Assembly (NCBI RefSeq): GCF_004851605.1
Contig: NZ_CP031093.1
Location: 2,516,692-2,580,691 of the forward strand
Direction: 5' to 3'
Source of the DNA: Hydrocarboniclastica marina
Lineage (GTDB): Bacteria; Pseudomonadota; Gammaproteobacteria; Pseudomonadales; Oleiphilaceae
DNA length: 64,000 nucleotides
Shown one piece after another: positions 47,446-56,730 of this stretch. Position 1 is the first letter of the stretch; each line of letters starts with the position of its first letter. The notes under the pieces are model-generated. The model searched no databases, was not told where the DNA came from, and saw only the letters and a program-made list of their open reading frames with translations. The translations under genes were made by a program, and so were the position numbers.

Positions 47446-49224
47446 ATGAGTGGCAGGAATTCACTTTCCCGAAGACAGTTTCTAGGGGGCATGGCAGGCG
47501 GGTTATTCGTCACGGGTCTGAGCGCTACTTTGCCCTTGCCCGCTTGGGCGCTGACCTCTCCGCGTAATATCCATCAAGGGGTCACCCGCTATCCGGCCAA
47601 ATCCTATTTTGATCTGAAATTCAGCTATTCGCCGCTGGTGATTAACGGCAAGAAAGGCCGCGCCACTGCGATTAACGGCACTGTGCCCGCGCCGCTGATC
47701 CGCTGGCGCGAAGGCGATGAAGTCACAATGGACGTCACTAATAATATGGAGGGTACGGAACACGCCTCTATCCATTGGCATGGCATTCTGGTGCCTTTTC
47801 GCATGGATGGCGTTCCCGGCGTCAACTTCGACGGTATTCAGCCCGGCGAGACGTATCGCTATAACTTCAGAGTCCAGCAGGCTGGAACCTATTGGTATCA
47901 CAGCCATTCAAGGTTTCAGGAGCAGACCGGCGCTTACGGCCCTCTCATCATCGATCCGAAAGACGGGGAGCCCTTTCATTATGACCGCGAGCACGTGATC
48001 GTCCTGTCGGATTGGGCGTTCGAAGACCCGGAAACAATTTTCCGCAACATCATGCTGGATCCGGAGTATTACATATATTACCAGCGCACGGTCTTTGACT
48101 ATCTGAACCGCATACAGGAAGAGGGATTTGCCGAGGCCAACGCCGAACTGCTTCCGTTCCGCAAGATGAATATGAGCCCGCGTGATCTCTCCAACGTAAC
48201 GGGCTCCATTTATACCTACCTCATGAACGGCCATTCACCGGACATGAACTGGACCGGGCAATTCGATCCGGGAGAGACGGTGCGGCTTCGTATCATTAAT
48301 GCCTCGTCCATGAGCCATTTTGATGTGCGTATACCCGGACTTGATATGACCGTTGTCATGAAAGACGGTAAAGTCGTCAAACCTGTCGGCTGTCATGAAT
48401 TCCGTATTGGTGTGGCCGAAACCTACGACGTGCTGATCCGACCTGCGGGAGATAAAGCTTATACGATTTTTGCGGAGAGTCTTGACCGCAGCGGCTTTAC
48501 ACGCGGCACACTGACCCCGGCAGAGGGGATGACTGCCGCCGTTCCGAAACAGCGCCCTGTCCCGGACCGTACATTGAAAGACATCGGCATGGGGATGATG
48601 AAGGGCAATTATTTCGGTGGCATGAGTGACGAGATGATGCACAAGATGCACCAGAAACGCCTGGACATGCAGAATCCAGATATCGACGGCCCGAAAGGTC
48701 CGATGCCATTCATGCCGGATGAAAATAATCCCGACGTTGCCATGACCGTGATGGACCCGAAACAGCGCATGGACGATCCGGGTGTCGGCCTTGGCAACGA
48801 CGGTTGGAAGGTCCTGACCTACAAGGATTTGCGGTCCGCCGAGCCGCAGCCATACAGCCCCGTCGTCGACCGTGAACTAACGATCAATGTTACCGCCAAC
48901 ATGGGACGCGGTATTTTTGCGCTGGACGGGAAGAAATATACCGAGCATCCAGGACCGTATCTGTTCCGTCATAACGAACGGCTGCGCTTGTACCTGGTCA
49001 ACCATACGATGATGGAGCACCCGATGCATTTGCACGGTATGTGGATGCAGTTGGAAAACGGCGGTGAGAACGATGATATCCCGTTCGTTCACACTTACCT
49101 GCTCAAGCCCGGCGAAGTCGCCTCTTTCCGCATTACCCCAATTGAAAAAGGCGACTGGGCCTTCCACTGCCATCTTCTGTACCACATGGAAGCAGGGATG
49201 TTTCAAGTCATACGCGTTGCATAG
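47446..49224 (+). CDS. copA: Multicopper oxidase CopA, Tat-exported paralogue
   Basis: A 592-residue CopA with a twin-arginine signal (LSRRQFLGGMAGGLFVTG), so it is exported folded. Copper motifs [32 protein letters not shown] and HCHLLYHMEAGMF are intact. The Met-rich loop is irregular (GMGMMKGNYFGGMSDEMMHKMHQKRLDMQ) rather than the tidy repeat of the first CopA. The two CopA proteins differ widely, so this is not a recent duplicate although the DNA on either side is. Coupled to copB2 10 bp on. Confidence 0.94.
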   Translation: MSGRNSLSRRQFLGGMAGGLFVTGLSATLPLPAWALTSPRNIHQGVTRYPAKSYFDLKFSYSPLVINGKKGRATAINGTVPAPLIRWREGDEVTMDVTNNMEGTEHASIHWHGILVPFRMDGVPGVNFDGIQPGETYRYNFRVQQAGTYWYHSHSRFQEQTGAYGPLIIDPKDGEPFHYDREHVIVLSDWAFEDPETIFRNIMLDPEYYIYYQRTVFDYLNRIQEEGFAEANAELLPFRKMNMSPRDLSNVTGSIYTYLMNGHSPDMNWTGQFDPGETVRLRIINASSMSHFDVRIPGLDMTVVMKDGKVVKPVGCHEFRIGVAETYDVLIRPAGDKAYTIFAESLDRSGFTRGTLTPAEGMTAAVPKQRPVPDRTLKDIGMGMMKGNYFGGMSDEMMHKMHQKRLDMQNPDIDGPKGPMPFMPDENNPDVAMTVMDPKQRMDDPGVGLGNDGWKVLTYKDLRSAEPQPYSPVVDRELTINVTANMGRGIFALDGKKYTEHPGPYLFRHNERLRLYLVNHTMMEHPMHLHGMWMQLENGGENDDIPFVHTYLLKPGEVASFRITPIEKGDWAFHCHLLYHMEAGMFQVIRVA

Positions 49225-49234
49225 GGACGTTCCA

Positions 49235-50098
49235 ATGAGATATATATCAGGAGTTTTGTGCGCACTATTTCTCGCCTTTCCTGCTTTAGCGCACGAGGCC
49301 AATCCGGAAATCCCCCACCATCATCAAGGTACTGAGCCGAAACCGGAGCACTACAACAGCCCAGGGGCGCCGCCGCCGAAAGGGGCAGAAGTGCGCAAAT
49401 ATGCGATTGATGAACCGGGGCCGACTGCCGCCAATTTTGGCGAATTCTTTACCCATGACAACCGCAAACGGTTTCAGGTTATCGGCGACCGTGTGGAGTA
49501 CCGCGGCGATGATAGCCGCGATATTCTGCTCTGGGATGGTGATGCATGGTATGGCGGCGATTACAACAAGCTCTATTTTGAAAGCGAGGGCGAATACAAC
49601 TTCAGAAAAGACAAGCTGGAAACGGCCACTACGGAGCTTTTCTGGAACCATGCCATTCGCCCATTCTGGGATACGCAGCTTGGGCTTCGGCACGATTTTA
49701 TTCCAGATAAGGATGACCGAACATTTCTAGCGGGTGGTGTACAGGGCATGCTGCCCTACATCTTCGAAGTCGATGCGACCGCTTATGTGAGTGATGAAGG
49801 CAAAGTCTCTGCAGTTTTCGAAATTGAGCGCAGCTGGTACTTCTCTCCCAGACTGGCGGTCTGGCCGCGCTTCGAAACCGAAATCGCGTTCAATGATGCT
49901 GAAGATTACAATATCGGCTCCGGCATAACAGGCTTTGAAACGGGTTTACGCGCGCGTTACGAGTTCAGCCGCAAGTTTGCACCCTACATTGGGATCAGTT
50001 ATGAGCAGAAAGTTGGCCAAACCGCTGACCTGATCGAAGAGGGCGGCGGCGATACTGACAATACTTTCATCGTTGCTGGCATCAAATTCTGGTTTTAA
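49235..50098 (+). CDS. copB: Outer-membrane copper resistance protein CopB, paralogue
   Basis: A 287-residue CopB with a signal peptide (to FPALAHEA), a His/Pro-rich N-terminal stretch (IPHHHQGTEPKPEHYNSPGAPPPKG), then the barrel (ILLWDGDAWYGGDYNKLYFESEGEY, GLRHDFIPDKDDR) ending IVAGIKFWF with the terminal Phe of barrels. It pairs with the Tat-type CopA. Start at 49235 chosen for the signal peptide. Confidence 0.92.
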   Translation: MRYISGVLCALFLAFPALAHEANPEIPHHHQGTEPKPEHYNSPGAPPPKGAEVRKYAIDEPGPTAANFGEFFTHDNRKRFQVIGDRVEYRGDDSRDILLWDGDAWYGGDYNKLYFESEGEYNFRKDKLETATTELFWNHAIRPFWDTQLGLRHDFIPDKDDRTFLAGGVQGMLPYIFEVDATAYVSDEGKVSAVFEIERSWYFSPRLAVWPRFETEIAFNDAEDYNIGSGITGFETGLRARYEFSRKFAPYIGISYEQKVGQTADLIEEGGGDTDNTFIVAGIKFWF

Positions 50099-50109
50099 TG
50101 AAATATAAA

Positions 50110-50158
50110 GGGCGGGCACCGCTCAGGAAGACGATGTTCCGATGAGTAGTGCCTGCCC
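50110..50158. terminator. Hairpin after second copB
   Basis: GGGCGGGCAC and GTGCCTGCCC can pair around an inner small stem, 11 bp after the copB2 stop. No T-run follows. Confidence 0.4.
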
Positions 50159-50641
50159 CCTGAATCCCTTCCTGTGTAGTGGTCAGAAAATCCTAACCAC
50201 CGCGACGCGCCCGCCCACCGGTTGCTCATTATTATAGGAGGAGTGGCGCCTTTCCTTTCGCTACCAGTTGCGCCTTTAATGGGCCTCACATAAGAGTATC
50301 GAACTTTTTCGGCTTCGCCAGACGCAACACGGCGCAACTTAACCTTCAATCTATCGGACGCTGTGCATGCATGCTGAGTCGAGGACATAACCGAGAGCCC
50401 GACAGTCCAACTTTATCCTGCCAATGTTGCTCATCTGATATAGGTAGGGATACCGTCTGCAGAGGAGAAAGCACTCCAGATCTGGAGTGATAAAGCACTG
50501 AGTTAACCACATCAAAAAGCTTCTCATATTAATCTAAAATGAGACTGAATTTTTACATATCCTATTTTTAACCTGCACGATTATAACGCAGACCGGCAGA
50601 CGCCTATTATAAAGAGTTTAGGGTATTTATTGTTACCGCTT

Positions 50642-50657
50642 TTCAGGCTGATTTCAG
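50642..50657 (+). promoter_or_regulatory. TTCAG direct repeat before second small secreted protein
   Basis: TTCAG at 50642 and 50653, then 12 bp to TACTTG. The 12-bp linker (TTATCTGTGGTC) resembles those at the 46329 and 61508 sites. Confidence 0.75.
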
Positions 50658-50710
50658 TTATCTGTGGTCTACTTGTAATTATAAATACCATGTCAACTGG
50701 AGCTATACAC

Positions 50711-50989
50711 ATGAACATTATCATCAAAGCTACTTTATTCACCCTAGCGATTGGATTTGGAGGCACTGCCGTTGCCAGTCCAAATGGAGGTTTGGTGGAC
50801 CGCATCAATGACACGCGCTCTTATCCGAACAAGACCGTAGAGACCGGGACGCAGAATGGGCAAGAGCAGCAAAGAATGATGGAAAAAATGCAGGAACTGC
50901 ACTCGAAAGACGGTAGTGATGGAGAAATCGCCCAAAAGCACTGCATGAAGCTGAAGCAGGAACATAAGGACAGAAGCGTATCATCATAA
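50711..50989 (+). CDS. Small secreted protein, DRIN-YPNKT family (copy 2)
   Basis: A 92-residue paralogue of the 46398 gene, same length: signal peptide ending VASP, motif GGLVDRINDTRSYPNKTVETG, tail with Met/Gln/His and one cysteine (HCMKLKQEHKD). Preserved reading frame after duplication, with many changes to the tail, argues that it is a real protein. GGAGCTATACAC precedes ATG. Confidence 0.8.
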   Translation: MNIIIKATLFTLAIGFGGTAVASPNGGLVDRINDTRSYPNKTVETGTQNGQEQQRMMEKMQELHSKDGSDGEIAQKHCMKLKQEHKDRSVSS

Positions 50990-51086
50990 AGCTGGAGATG
51001 GCTAAACTGGACCTGCATGTATAGCGGCAAGCGAAAACCATCGATATTTGGGCGGAAATGCCTGCTTTCGTATTACGGTCAGTGAA

Positions 51087-51324
51087 GTTGACCCCAAACT
51101 GACACACGACCTGTATAGAAATGGAGGTAAAGGGTAAGGCGGTGGCCATCGCGATTAGGAGAAGACTATCAATACGAAGAGTTATTGCAGAACGAGCTTA
51201 TAGGACCTTGTAAAAATATAATGCATTCAATTTCCCCGATACAGTAGTGTTGTCTACTCAACCCCCCGGTGTCAGGATAGTTGTCACCTGATCGGTTTTA
51301 TCTAAATCCAATCCCGGGGGCGGT
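51087..51324. other. Gap between repeat copy B and the IS3 remnant
   Basis: About 240 bp, nothing supported. Should contain the left end of the older IS3 element. Confidence 0.3.
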
Positions 51325-51657
51325 ATGAGTTCGGTAATGCCACGCTACGCACCAGAACGTAAAGAAGCCCTACTGATAAAATTATTGCCTCCGCACAACC
51401 TGTCCGTGGCTGAGTTAGCCCGGCAGGAAGGTATCTCCGAGCAGACGCTTTATAATTGGCGCAAAGAAGCCAAGGCCGGAGGAGCTGCTGTGCCCGGAGT
51501 TAAAAAGCTGACCGATAATTGGTCGGCGGAAGCCAAGCTGGCGGTTGTGATTGAAACGGCTGCCTTATCAGAGATTGAGCTCAGTGAGTACTGCCGCGGT
51601 AAGGGCCTCTACCCCCAACAGGTGAATGCGTGGAAGTGTAAGCCTCCCCTAGAATAG
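51325..51657 (+). pseudogene. IS3-family OrfA truncated by a second IS3 element
   Basis: 110 residues of an IS3-type OrfA (YAPERKEALLIKLLPPHNLSVAELARQEGISEQTLYNWRKEAKAG). The protein breaks off after GLYPQQVNAWK, where relatives continue, because the next IS begins at 51637. No OrfB of this first element remains. Confidence 0.8.
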
Positions 51658-51710
51658 TGGCATTCGAAATTAGAGTTCTCCGGCTTACACTAGCGCAAAC
51701 GGAGAACCGC

Positions 51711-51977
51711 ATGAAAAAGTCACGTTACAGCGAAACCCAGATCGTCAAGATCCTGAAGGAGGTCGAGGGCGGCCGCCTGGTCAAAGAAGTGTGCCGCGAA
51801 TACGGCATCTCGGACGCGACCTATTACAACTGGAAGTCAAAGGGCGGCGGCATGGAAGCCTCTGATGTGAAGCGCCTGAAGGAGCTTGAGGATGAGAACC
51901 GCCGGCTCAAGCAGATGTATGCCGAGTTGAGCCTGGATCACAAGCTTCTTAAGGATGTGATCGAAAAAAAGCTGTAA
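51711..51977 (+). CDS. IS3-family OrfA
   Basis: An 88-residue protein: MKKSRYSETQIVKILKEVEGGRLVKEVCREYGISDATYYNWKSK, an HTH, and a leucine-zipper tail. It ends in a run of seven A residues (51964-51970), where ribosomes can slip -1 to make the OrfAB transposase. Confidence 0.9.
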   Translation: MKKSRYSETQIVKILKEVEGGRLVKEVCREYGISDATYYNWKSKGGGMEASDVKRLKELEDENRRLKQMYAELSLDHKLLKDVIEKKL

Positions 51978-52822
51978 CGCCGGCTGTTCGAAGAGAACTG
52001 GTCGATTACCTCAAGCAGGCCCATGGTACGAGTACCCGCCGGGCCTGCCGAATAGCTGGCATCAGTGACTCTGTCTATCGCTACTGCCCGGGTCCCGCCC
52101 GGGACGCGCCTGTGGTCCAGGCGCTTCAGGCCGCGGTGGACCGATACCGGGCATACGGCTTCAGCAAGCTGTTTAAGATCCTGCGACGCTGGGGCCATCC
52201 GTGGAACCACAAGCGCGTCTACCGGCTCTACTGTGCCCTGAACCTGAACAAGCGGCGACGGGGCAAGAAGCGGCTTCCGAGCCGCAACCCCGAGCCCTTG
52301 GCTGTGCCGGCTACGGCCAACCACTGCTGGTCTATCGACTTTATGAGTGACAGCCTGTTCTGCGGCCGCCGGTTCCGGACATTCAACGTCGTGGATGACT
52401 TCAACCGAGAAGCCCTAGCCATCGAGATCGACCTAAACCTGCCAGCACCGCGGGTCATCCGTGTACTGGAACGCATCAGCGCCTGGCGTGGTTATCCCAC
52501 AAAGCTACGGATGGACAACGGCCCGGAGTTCATATCTCTCGCACTTGCAAGTTGGGCTGAAGAACCAGGCGTCATGCTGGAATTTATCAAGCCCGGAACA
52601 CCGACTCAGAACTCCTATGTCGAACGTTTCAACCGCACCTACCGAGACGAGATCCTGAACATGTACGTTTTCAGAAATCTGACGGAAGTGCGGGAGCTGA
52701 CAGAGAAATGGATGACCGAATATAACGACGAACGGCCCCATGACTCACTGAATGACCTGACGCCATGGGAATACCTGGCGAAACACAACCAGTTGGAAAA
52801 CTCTAATCAGCGGTGCAACTAA
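51968..52822 (+). CDS. IS3-family transposase OrfB (made by -1 frameshift)
   Basis: About 284 residues in the -1 frame after the A7 slip site: HTSTRRACRIAG-like HGTSTRRACRIAGISDSVYRY, YGFSKLFKILRRWG, then the DDE core WSIDFMSD (D), LRMDNGPEFIS (D) and QNSYVERFNRTYRDEILN (E). Intact catalytic residues, so this copy may be active. Confidence 0.9.
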   Translation, partial: KAVTPAVRRELVDYLKQAHGTSTRRACRIAGISDSVYRYCPGPARDAPVVQALQAAVDRYRAYGFSKLFKILRRWGHPWNHKRVYRLYCALNLNKRRRGKKRLPSRNPEPLAVPATANHCWSIDFMSDSLFCGRRFRTFNVVDDFNREALAIEIDLNLPAPRVIRVLERISAWRGYPTKLRMDNGPEFISLALASWAEEPGVMLEFIKPGTPTQNSYVERFNRTYRDEILNMYVFRNLTEVRELTEKWMTEYNDERPHDSLNDLTPWEYLAKHNQLENSNQRCN

Positions 52823-52838
52823 AAGCGGGAGCTTTACA

Positions 52839-53090
52839 CAACCAGCACCAAGGAAAGGGTCAACTCCCAGGCCTTGAATGGCGGCAGGCTGGCGCCGGGA
52901 ATCGAATCTTTGTTTTAAATCAGACAGTTAAACCTGGAGACATGGTTCGTCATACAAACTACCATACAAGCTTTGCCAGCCTACATTTTCTGTTATTTTT
53001 TGTAACAAAACCAACTCGTCTACTCAAATTAGGAATGGATGTCATGATTTGGCGCTCTTCGGGGTGAGGGCCTGCAAGCAAAGCGAACAC
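52839..53090. other. Gap with a vestigial toxin start
   Basis: Reading left from the antitoxin gene stop, an overlapping ATGAGTTTTGAG looks like a RelE/StbE toxin start, but the frame gives only about 19 unrelated residues. The toxin seems lost, perhaps with the IS insertion. Confidence 0.4.
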
Positions 53091-53339
53091 TCAAAACTCA
53101 TTCAGATCAACTCGAATACTTGGCTCTCCACTTCGCTCTGCAACAACGGCAACCAACTCATGATCATCCAGCCTGTCGAGCATCGCCTCGTATACTGCAG
53201 CAGGAACACAGTAAAAGATGGGCTCATTCCGATTCAATACAGCAATTGGAAATCCAGCCCCTGAATCCAGTGCCGCCATAGGATTCTTTTTCAGCTCCGA
53301 GATGCTTACAGTAGCCTCAGTGAAGGTTTGTCTGGCCAT
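53091..53339 (-). CDS. Phd/YefM-type antitoxin, orphan
   Basis: An 82-residue antitoxin: FTEATVSISELKKNPMAALDSGAGFPIAVLNRNEPIFYCVPAAVYEAMLDRLDD, the DNA-binding part of StbD/YefM, with a C-terminal toxin-binding tail. No toxin gene follows. Confidence 0.88.
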   Translation of the reverse strand: MARQTFTEATVSISELKKNPMAALDSGAGFPIAVLNRNEPIFYCVPAAVYEAMLDRLDDHELVAVVAERSGEPSIRVDLNEF

Positions 53340-53563
53340 GTGAACGCCTCAATATAAAGATCTATTAACAGGCCTGAGCTCCCGAGGGCAGCATGGCTCC
53401 CTATAAGCCATCGGGGACTCCAGCGCCCAGCATTACCTTGTATTTAGTTTAGCTCCATGAGTAGCTTTGGTCGCAAAGCGAACGTTCAGGCAAATAGATT
53501 TTGGAATATGCGCAGTAGACGGGTAGGCACTCTGCGAATGATCGTGATAACCGGTAAAGACGT

Positions 53564-53603
53564 GATAGCAAGGTGCCAGGCCGAATCTTGGCACCTTGCT
53601 ATC
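53564..53603. terminator. Long hairpin just after cusA
   Basis: GATAGCAAGGTGCCA and TGGCACCTTGCTATC, a perfect 15-bp stem with a 10-nt loop, 5 bp past the cusA stop. No T-run on either side; it may stabilise the 3' end or slow polymerase. Confidence 0.65.
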
Positions 53604-53607
53604 GGCG

Positions 53608-56600
53608 TTACTCACCAAGAGTTCGCTGTTTCCAGAGATAAAAGAGCACAGGAATCACCAGCAGCGCCAGAATGACAGCGGAAATCATACCGCCCACCAT
53701 AGGTGCCGCAATCCGGCCCATCACCTCCGACCCTGTACCGGTGCCAATCATAATGGGCACAAGCCCCCCGATAATGGCGGCCGCCGTCATCATGATTGGC
53801 CGAACCCGCATACCGGCACCGTGTAGTACGGCATGGCGGAGGCTTTCTCGCCTTGGCGTCAGCCCTTTGTCATCACACGTTTCCAGCATTGCGTTATAAG
53901 CCTGATTCAAATACACCAGCATGATCACCCCAATCTCTACCGCAACGCCGGCCAGCGCAATGAAACCGACACCGACGGCTACCGAAAAATTATAACCAAG
54001 CAGATACATCAGCCAGATAGCACCGATCATCGCAAACGGTAGCGTGCCCATAATAATCCCCACTTCGGCAAAACGGCGGAAGTTAAGAAACAGCAGGATG
54101 ACGATGATGGCCAGCGTTAACGGCACCACATAGGTCAGTTTTTCCTTCGCACGGAGCATGTACTCATACTGACCAGACCAGTTGATTGAATAACCGGGAG
54201 GTAGATCCAGCTCTTCACTCACGGTAACCATGGCCTGTTCAACATAGGTGCCTACGTCGACACCCTCGATATCCACAAAGGTCCAGCCGTTCAGGCGGGC
54301 ATTCTCACTCTTAATGGCCGGCGGGCCATCCTCCACGCCGATCTCCGCCACATCTGCCAGGGCAATGCGCTGGCCGGATGCGGTCACGATGGGCAGTTGC
54401 TCCAGCTTCTCGGGCGAATCCCGGTAGTCTTCCGGATAACGAAGATTAATGGGATACCGCTCAAGTCCCTCGATGGTTCTGGAAACGTTGATTCCACCAA
54501 TAGCGGAGGCCACTACCTGCTGAACATCAGCGATATTCAGCCCATAACGAGCGGCACGCTCACGATCAATATCCACCTTGATGTAGCGGCCCCCAGCGAC
54601 TCGCTCAGAGTAAACGGAGGCTGTACCGGGGATGTCGACCATGACTTCCTCAAGGCGTTTACCGATGTTCTGGATGACGGTAAGGTCCGGACCGGCAATC
54701 TTGATGCCCACCGGCGTTTTAATACCCGTTGCCAGCATATCGATGCGCGTGATGATCGGCATAACCCAGGCATTGGTTACCCCCGGGAACCGAATCAGAG
54801 TATTGAGCTCCTGCTTCAGCTTTTCGGTGGTCATGCCTTCCCGCCATTGATCCCTCGGCTTGAGCTGGATGAAGGTCTCGATCATCGTCAATGGAGCCGG
54901 ATCGGTAGCGGTATCCGCCCGCCCCACTTTGCCGAACACGGTTTCGACTTCGGGTACGGTGGCAATCAGCTTGTCCGTTTGCTGCAACAGTTCCCGAGCC
55001 TTACCAATCGAGATGCCCGGGTAGGTGGTGGGCATGTACATCAGGTCGCCTTCATCCAGTGGCGGGATGAATTCACTGCCGATTTTGGTGGCTGGCCAAA
55101 GGCCCACAGCCAATGCCAGCAACGCAACAATAACCGTCGTTTTCGGGAAGCGTAACACCAGCTTCAGCACCGGCATATAAACGCCAACCAGCAGGCGGTT
55201 CACGGGGTTCTTGTGCTCCGGCAGCACCTTGCCGCGAATGAAATAGCCCATCAGCACCGGCACCAGCGTCACCGCCAGGGCCGCACTCGCCGCCATGGCG
55301 TAGGTTTTGGTGAACGCCAGGGGAGAAAACATCCGCCCTTCCTGCGCCTCCAGGGCAAACACCGGCACAAAACTGACGGTAATGATCAGGAGCGAGAAAA
55401 ACAGCGCGGGCCCGACCTCAGAGGCTGACCGTGCAACGACTTCCCATCGGTTCTCAGACGTTAACGGGGTTCGCTCCATGTGTTTGTGCATGTTCTCGAT
55501 CATTACAATAGCACCATCAATCATGGCGCCGATAGCGATGGCAATCCCCCCGAGTGACATGATGTTGGCATTGATGCCTTGCCAGTGCATGACGATAAAG
55601 GCCGCCAGAATACCCACGGGAAGGCTGAGAATCGCCACCAGCGACGAGCGCACGTGGAACAGGAAGACGATGCACACCAGGCCCACCACCAGAAACTCTT
55701 CAAGCAGCTTGAAGCCGAGATTATTGACCGCCCGCTCAATCAGACCAGAGCGATCGTAAACCGTCACCACCTCGACGCCTTCAGGCAAACTGGATTTCAG
55801 GTCTTCCAGTTTCGCCTTCACGCCATTAATGGTTGCCTGAGCGTTCTCACCAAAGCGCATCACCACAACACCGCCGACGGTTTCACCTTCCCCATTCAGT
55901 TCGGCAACCCCACGCCGCATCTGCGGGCCAACTTCAACGGTGGCCACATCTTTCAGCAATATGGGGGTACCGTTGTCATCGAGTCCTAATGGAATCGACA
56001 GAAGATCCTCACGGGACTTTATATAGCCAGACGTGCGCACCATGTATTCCGCCTCGGCCATCTCGATGACGGAGGCGCCCACTTCCTGGTTGCCTCTCTT
56101 AATGGCGTTCTGGATGTGAGCCAGAGGAATTCCCAGCGCCCTGAGTTTTTCCGGGCTGACCTTGACCTGGTACTGCTTCACCATACCGCCTAGCGCAGCC
56201 ACCTCAGAGACACCCGGCACCGTTTGCAGTTCGTACTTCAGGAACCAGTCCTGCAGGCTGCGCAACTGGCTTAGGTCCTGGTTCCCAGTGCGGTCTACCA
56301 GCGCATACAGGTAAACCCAGCCAACTCCGGTAGCGTCTGGCCCGAGCTGAGGCCTTGCAGAGTCTGGAAGGCTGGGCGCAACCTGGGACAGGTATTCCAG
56401 TACCCGGGAGCGGGCCCAGTACATGTCGGTGTCTTCATCGAAGATCACGTAAACATAGGAGTCACCGAAGAACGAGTATCCCCTGACCGTTTTCGCGCCC
56501 GGTACCGAGAGCATGGCTGTCGTCATCGGGTAGGTCACTTGGTCTTCCACCACCTGCGGCGCCTGGCCCGGGAAACTGGTTTTGATAATGACCTGCACAT

Positions 56601-56730
56601 CGGACAGATCCGGCAGAGCATCCACCGGCGTTTGTTTCAGCGAATAAAGGCCGAGCCCTGTGATAAGCAACGTCGCCAGCAACACCAGGAAGCGGTTACG
56701 AATAGACCAGTGAATAATAGCGGCAATCAT
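53608..56730 (-). CDS. cusA: Copper/silver RND efflux pump CusA
   Basis: A 1,040-residue heavy-metal RND permease. The proton-relay helix reads AIAIGAMIDGAIVMIEN, and both periplasmic porter domains are full length. Methionines in LMYMPTTYPG, QWREGMTTEK and TRIDMLATGIK fall where E. coli CusA has its copper-binding Met triad, which favours Cu(I)/Ag(I) over zinc or cobalt. It forms a tripartite pump with the adjacent CusB and CusC. It overlaps cusB by 4 bp. Confidence 0.95.
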   Translation of the reverse strand: MIAAIIHWSIRNRFLVLLATLLITGLGLYSLKQTPVDALPDLSDVQVIIKTSFPGQAPQVVEDQVTYPMTTAMLSVPGAKTVRGYSFFGDSYVYVIFDEDTDMYWARSRVLEYLSQVAPSLPDSARPQLGPDATGVGWVYLYALVDRTGNQDLSQLRSLQDWFLKYELQTVPGVSEVAALGGMVKQYQVKVSPEKLRALGIPLAHIQNAIKRGNQEVGASVIEMAEAEYMVRTSGYIKSREDLLSIPLGLDDNGTPILLKDVATVEVGPQMRRGVAELNGEGETVGGVVVMRFGENAQATINGVKAKLEDLKSSLPEGVEVVTVYDRSGLIERAVNNLGFKLLEEFLVVGLVCIVFLFHVRSSLVAILSLPVGILAAFIVMHWQGINANIMSLGGIAIAIGAMIDGAIVMIENMHKHMERTPLTSENRWEVVARSASEVGPALFFSLLIITVSFVPVFALEAQEGRMFSPLAFTKTYAMAASAALAVTLVPVLMGYFIRGKVLPEHKNPVNRLLVGVYMPVLKLVLRFPKTTVIVALLALAVGLWPATKIGSEFIPPLDEGDLMYMPTTYPGISIGKARELLQQTDKLIATVPEVETVFGKVGRADTATDPAPLTMIETFIQLKPRDQWREGMTTEKLKQELNTLIRFPGVTNAWVMPIITRIDMLATGIKTPVGIKIAGPDLTVIQNIGKRLEEVMVDIPGTASVYSERVAGGRYIKVDIDRERAARYGLNIADVQQVVASAIGGINVSRTIEGLERYPINLRYPEDYRDSPEKLEQLPIVTASGQRIALADVAEIGVEDGPPAIKSENARLNGWTFVDIEGVDVGTYVEQAMVTVSEELDLPPGYSINWSGQYEYMLRAKEKLTYVVPLTLAIIVILLFLNFRRFAEVGIIMGTLPFAMIGAIWLMYLLGYNFSVAVGVGFIALAGVAVEIGVIMLVYLNQAYNAMLETCDDKGLTPRRESLRHAVLHGAGMRVRPIMMTAAAIIGGLVPIMIGTGTGSEVMGRIAAPMVGGMISAVILALLVIPVLFYLWKQRTLGE

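Larger units (their letters stand above)
50261..51086. repeat. 0.83-kb direct repeat, copy B
   Basis: Second copy of 45945-46772. The small protein gene and its promoter are kept; the leftward sRNA unit has lost its -10, one box half and its T-run. Confidence 0.85.
51637..52838 (+). mobile_element. IS3-family element (about 1.2 kb)
   Basis: Left end TGTAAGCCTCCCC and right end, read in, TGTAAAGCTCCCG are imperfect inverted repeats. Between them lie overlapping orfA and orfB. I see no clean 3-bp duplication, so the exact ends are approximate. Confidence 0.75.

Noticed and set aside
53060..53480. Two copies of GCAAAGCGAAC, considered as integron attC sites
   Set aside because: No RYYYAAC/GTTRRRY core pair and no integron integrase nearby.
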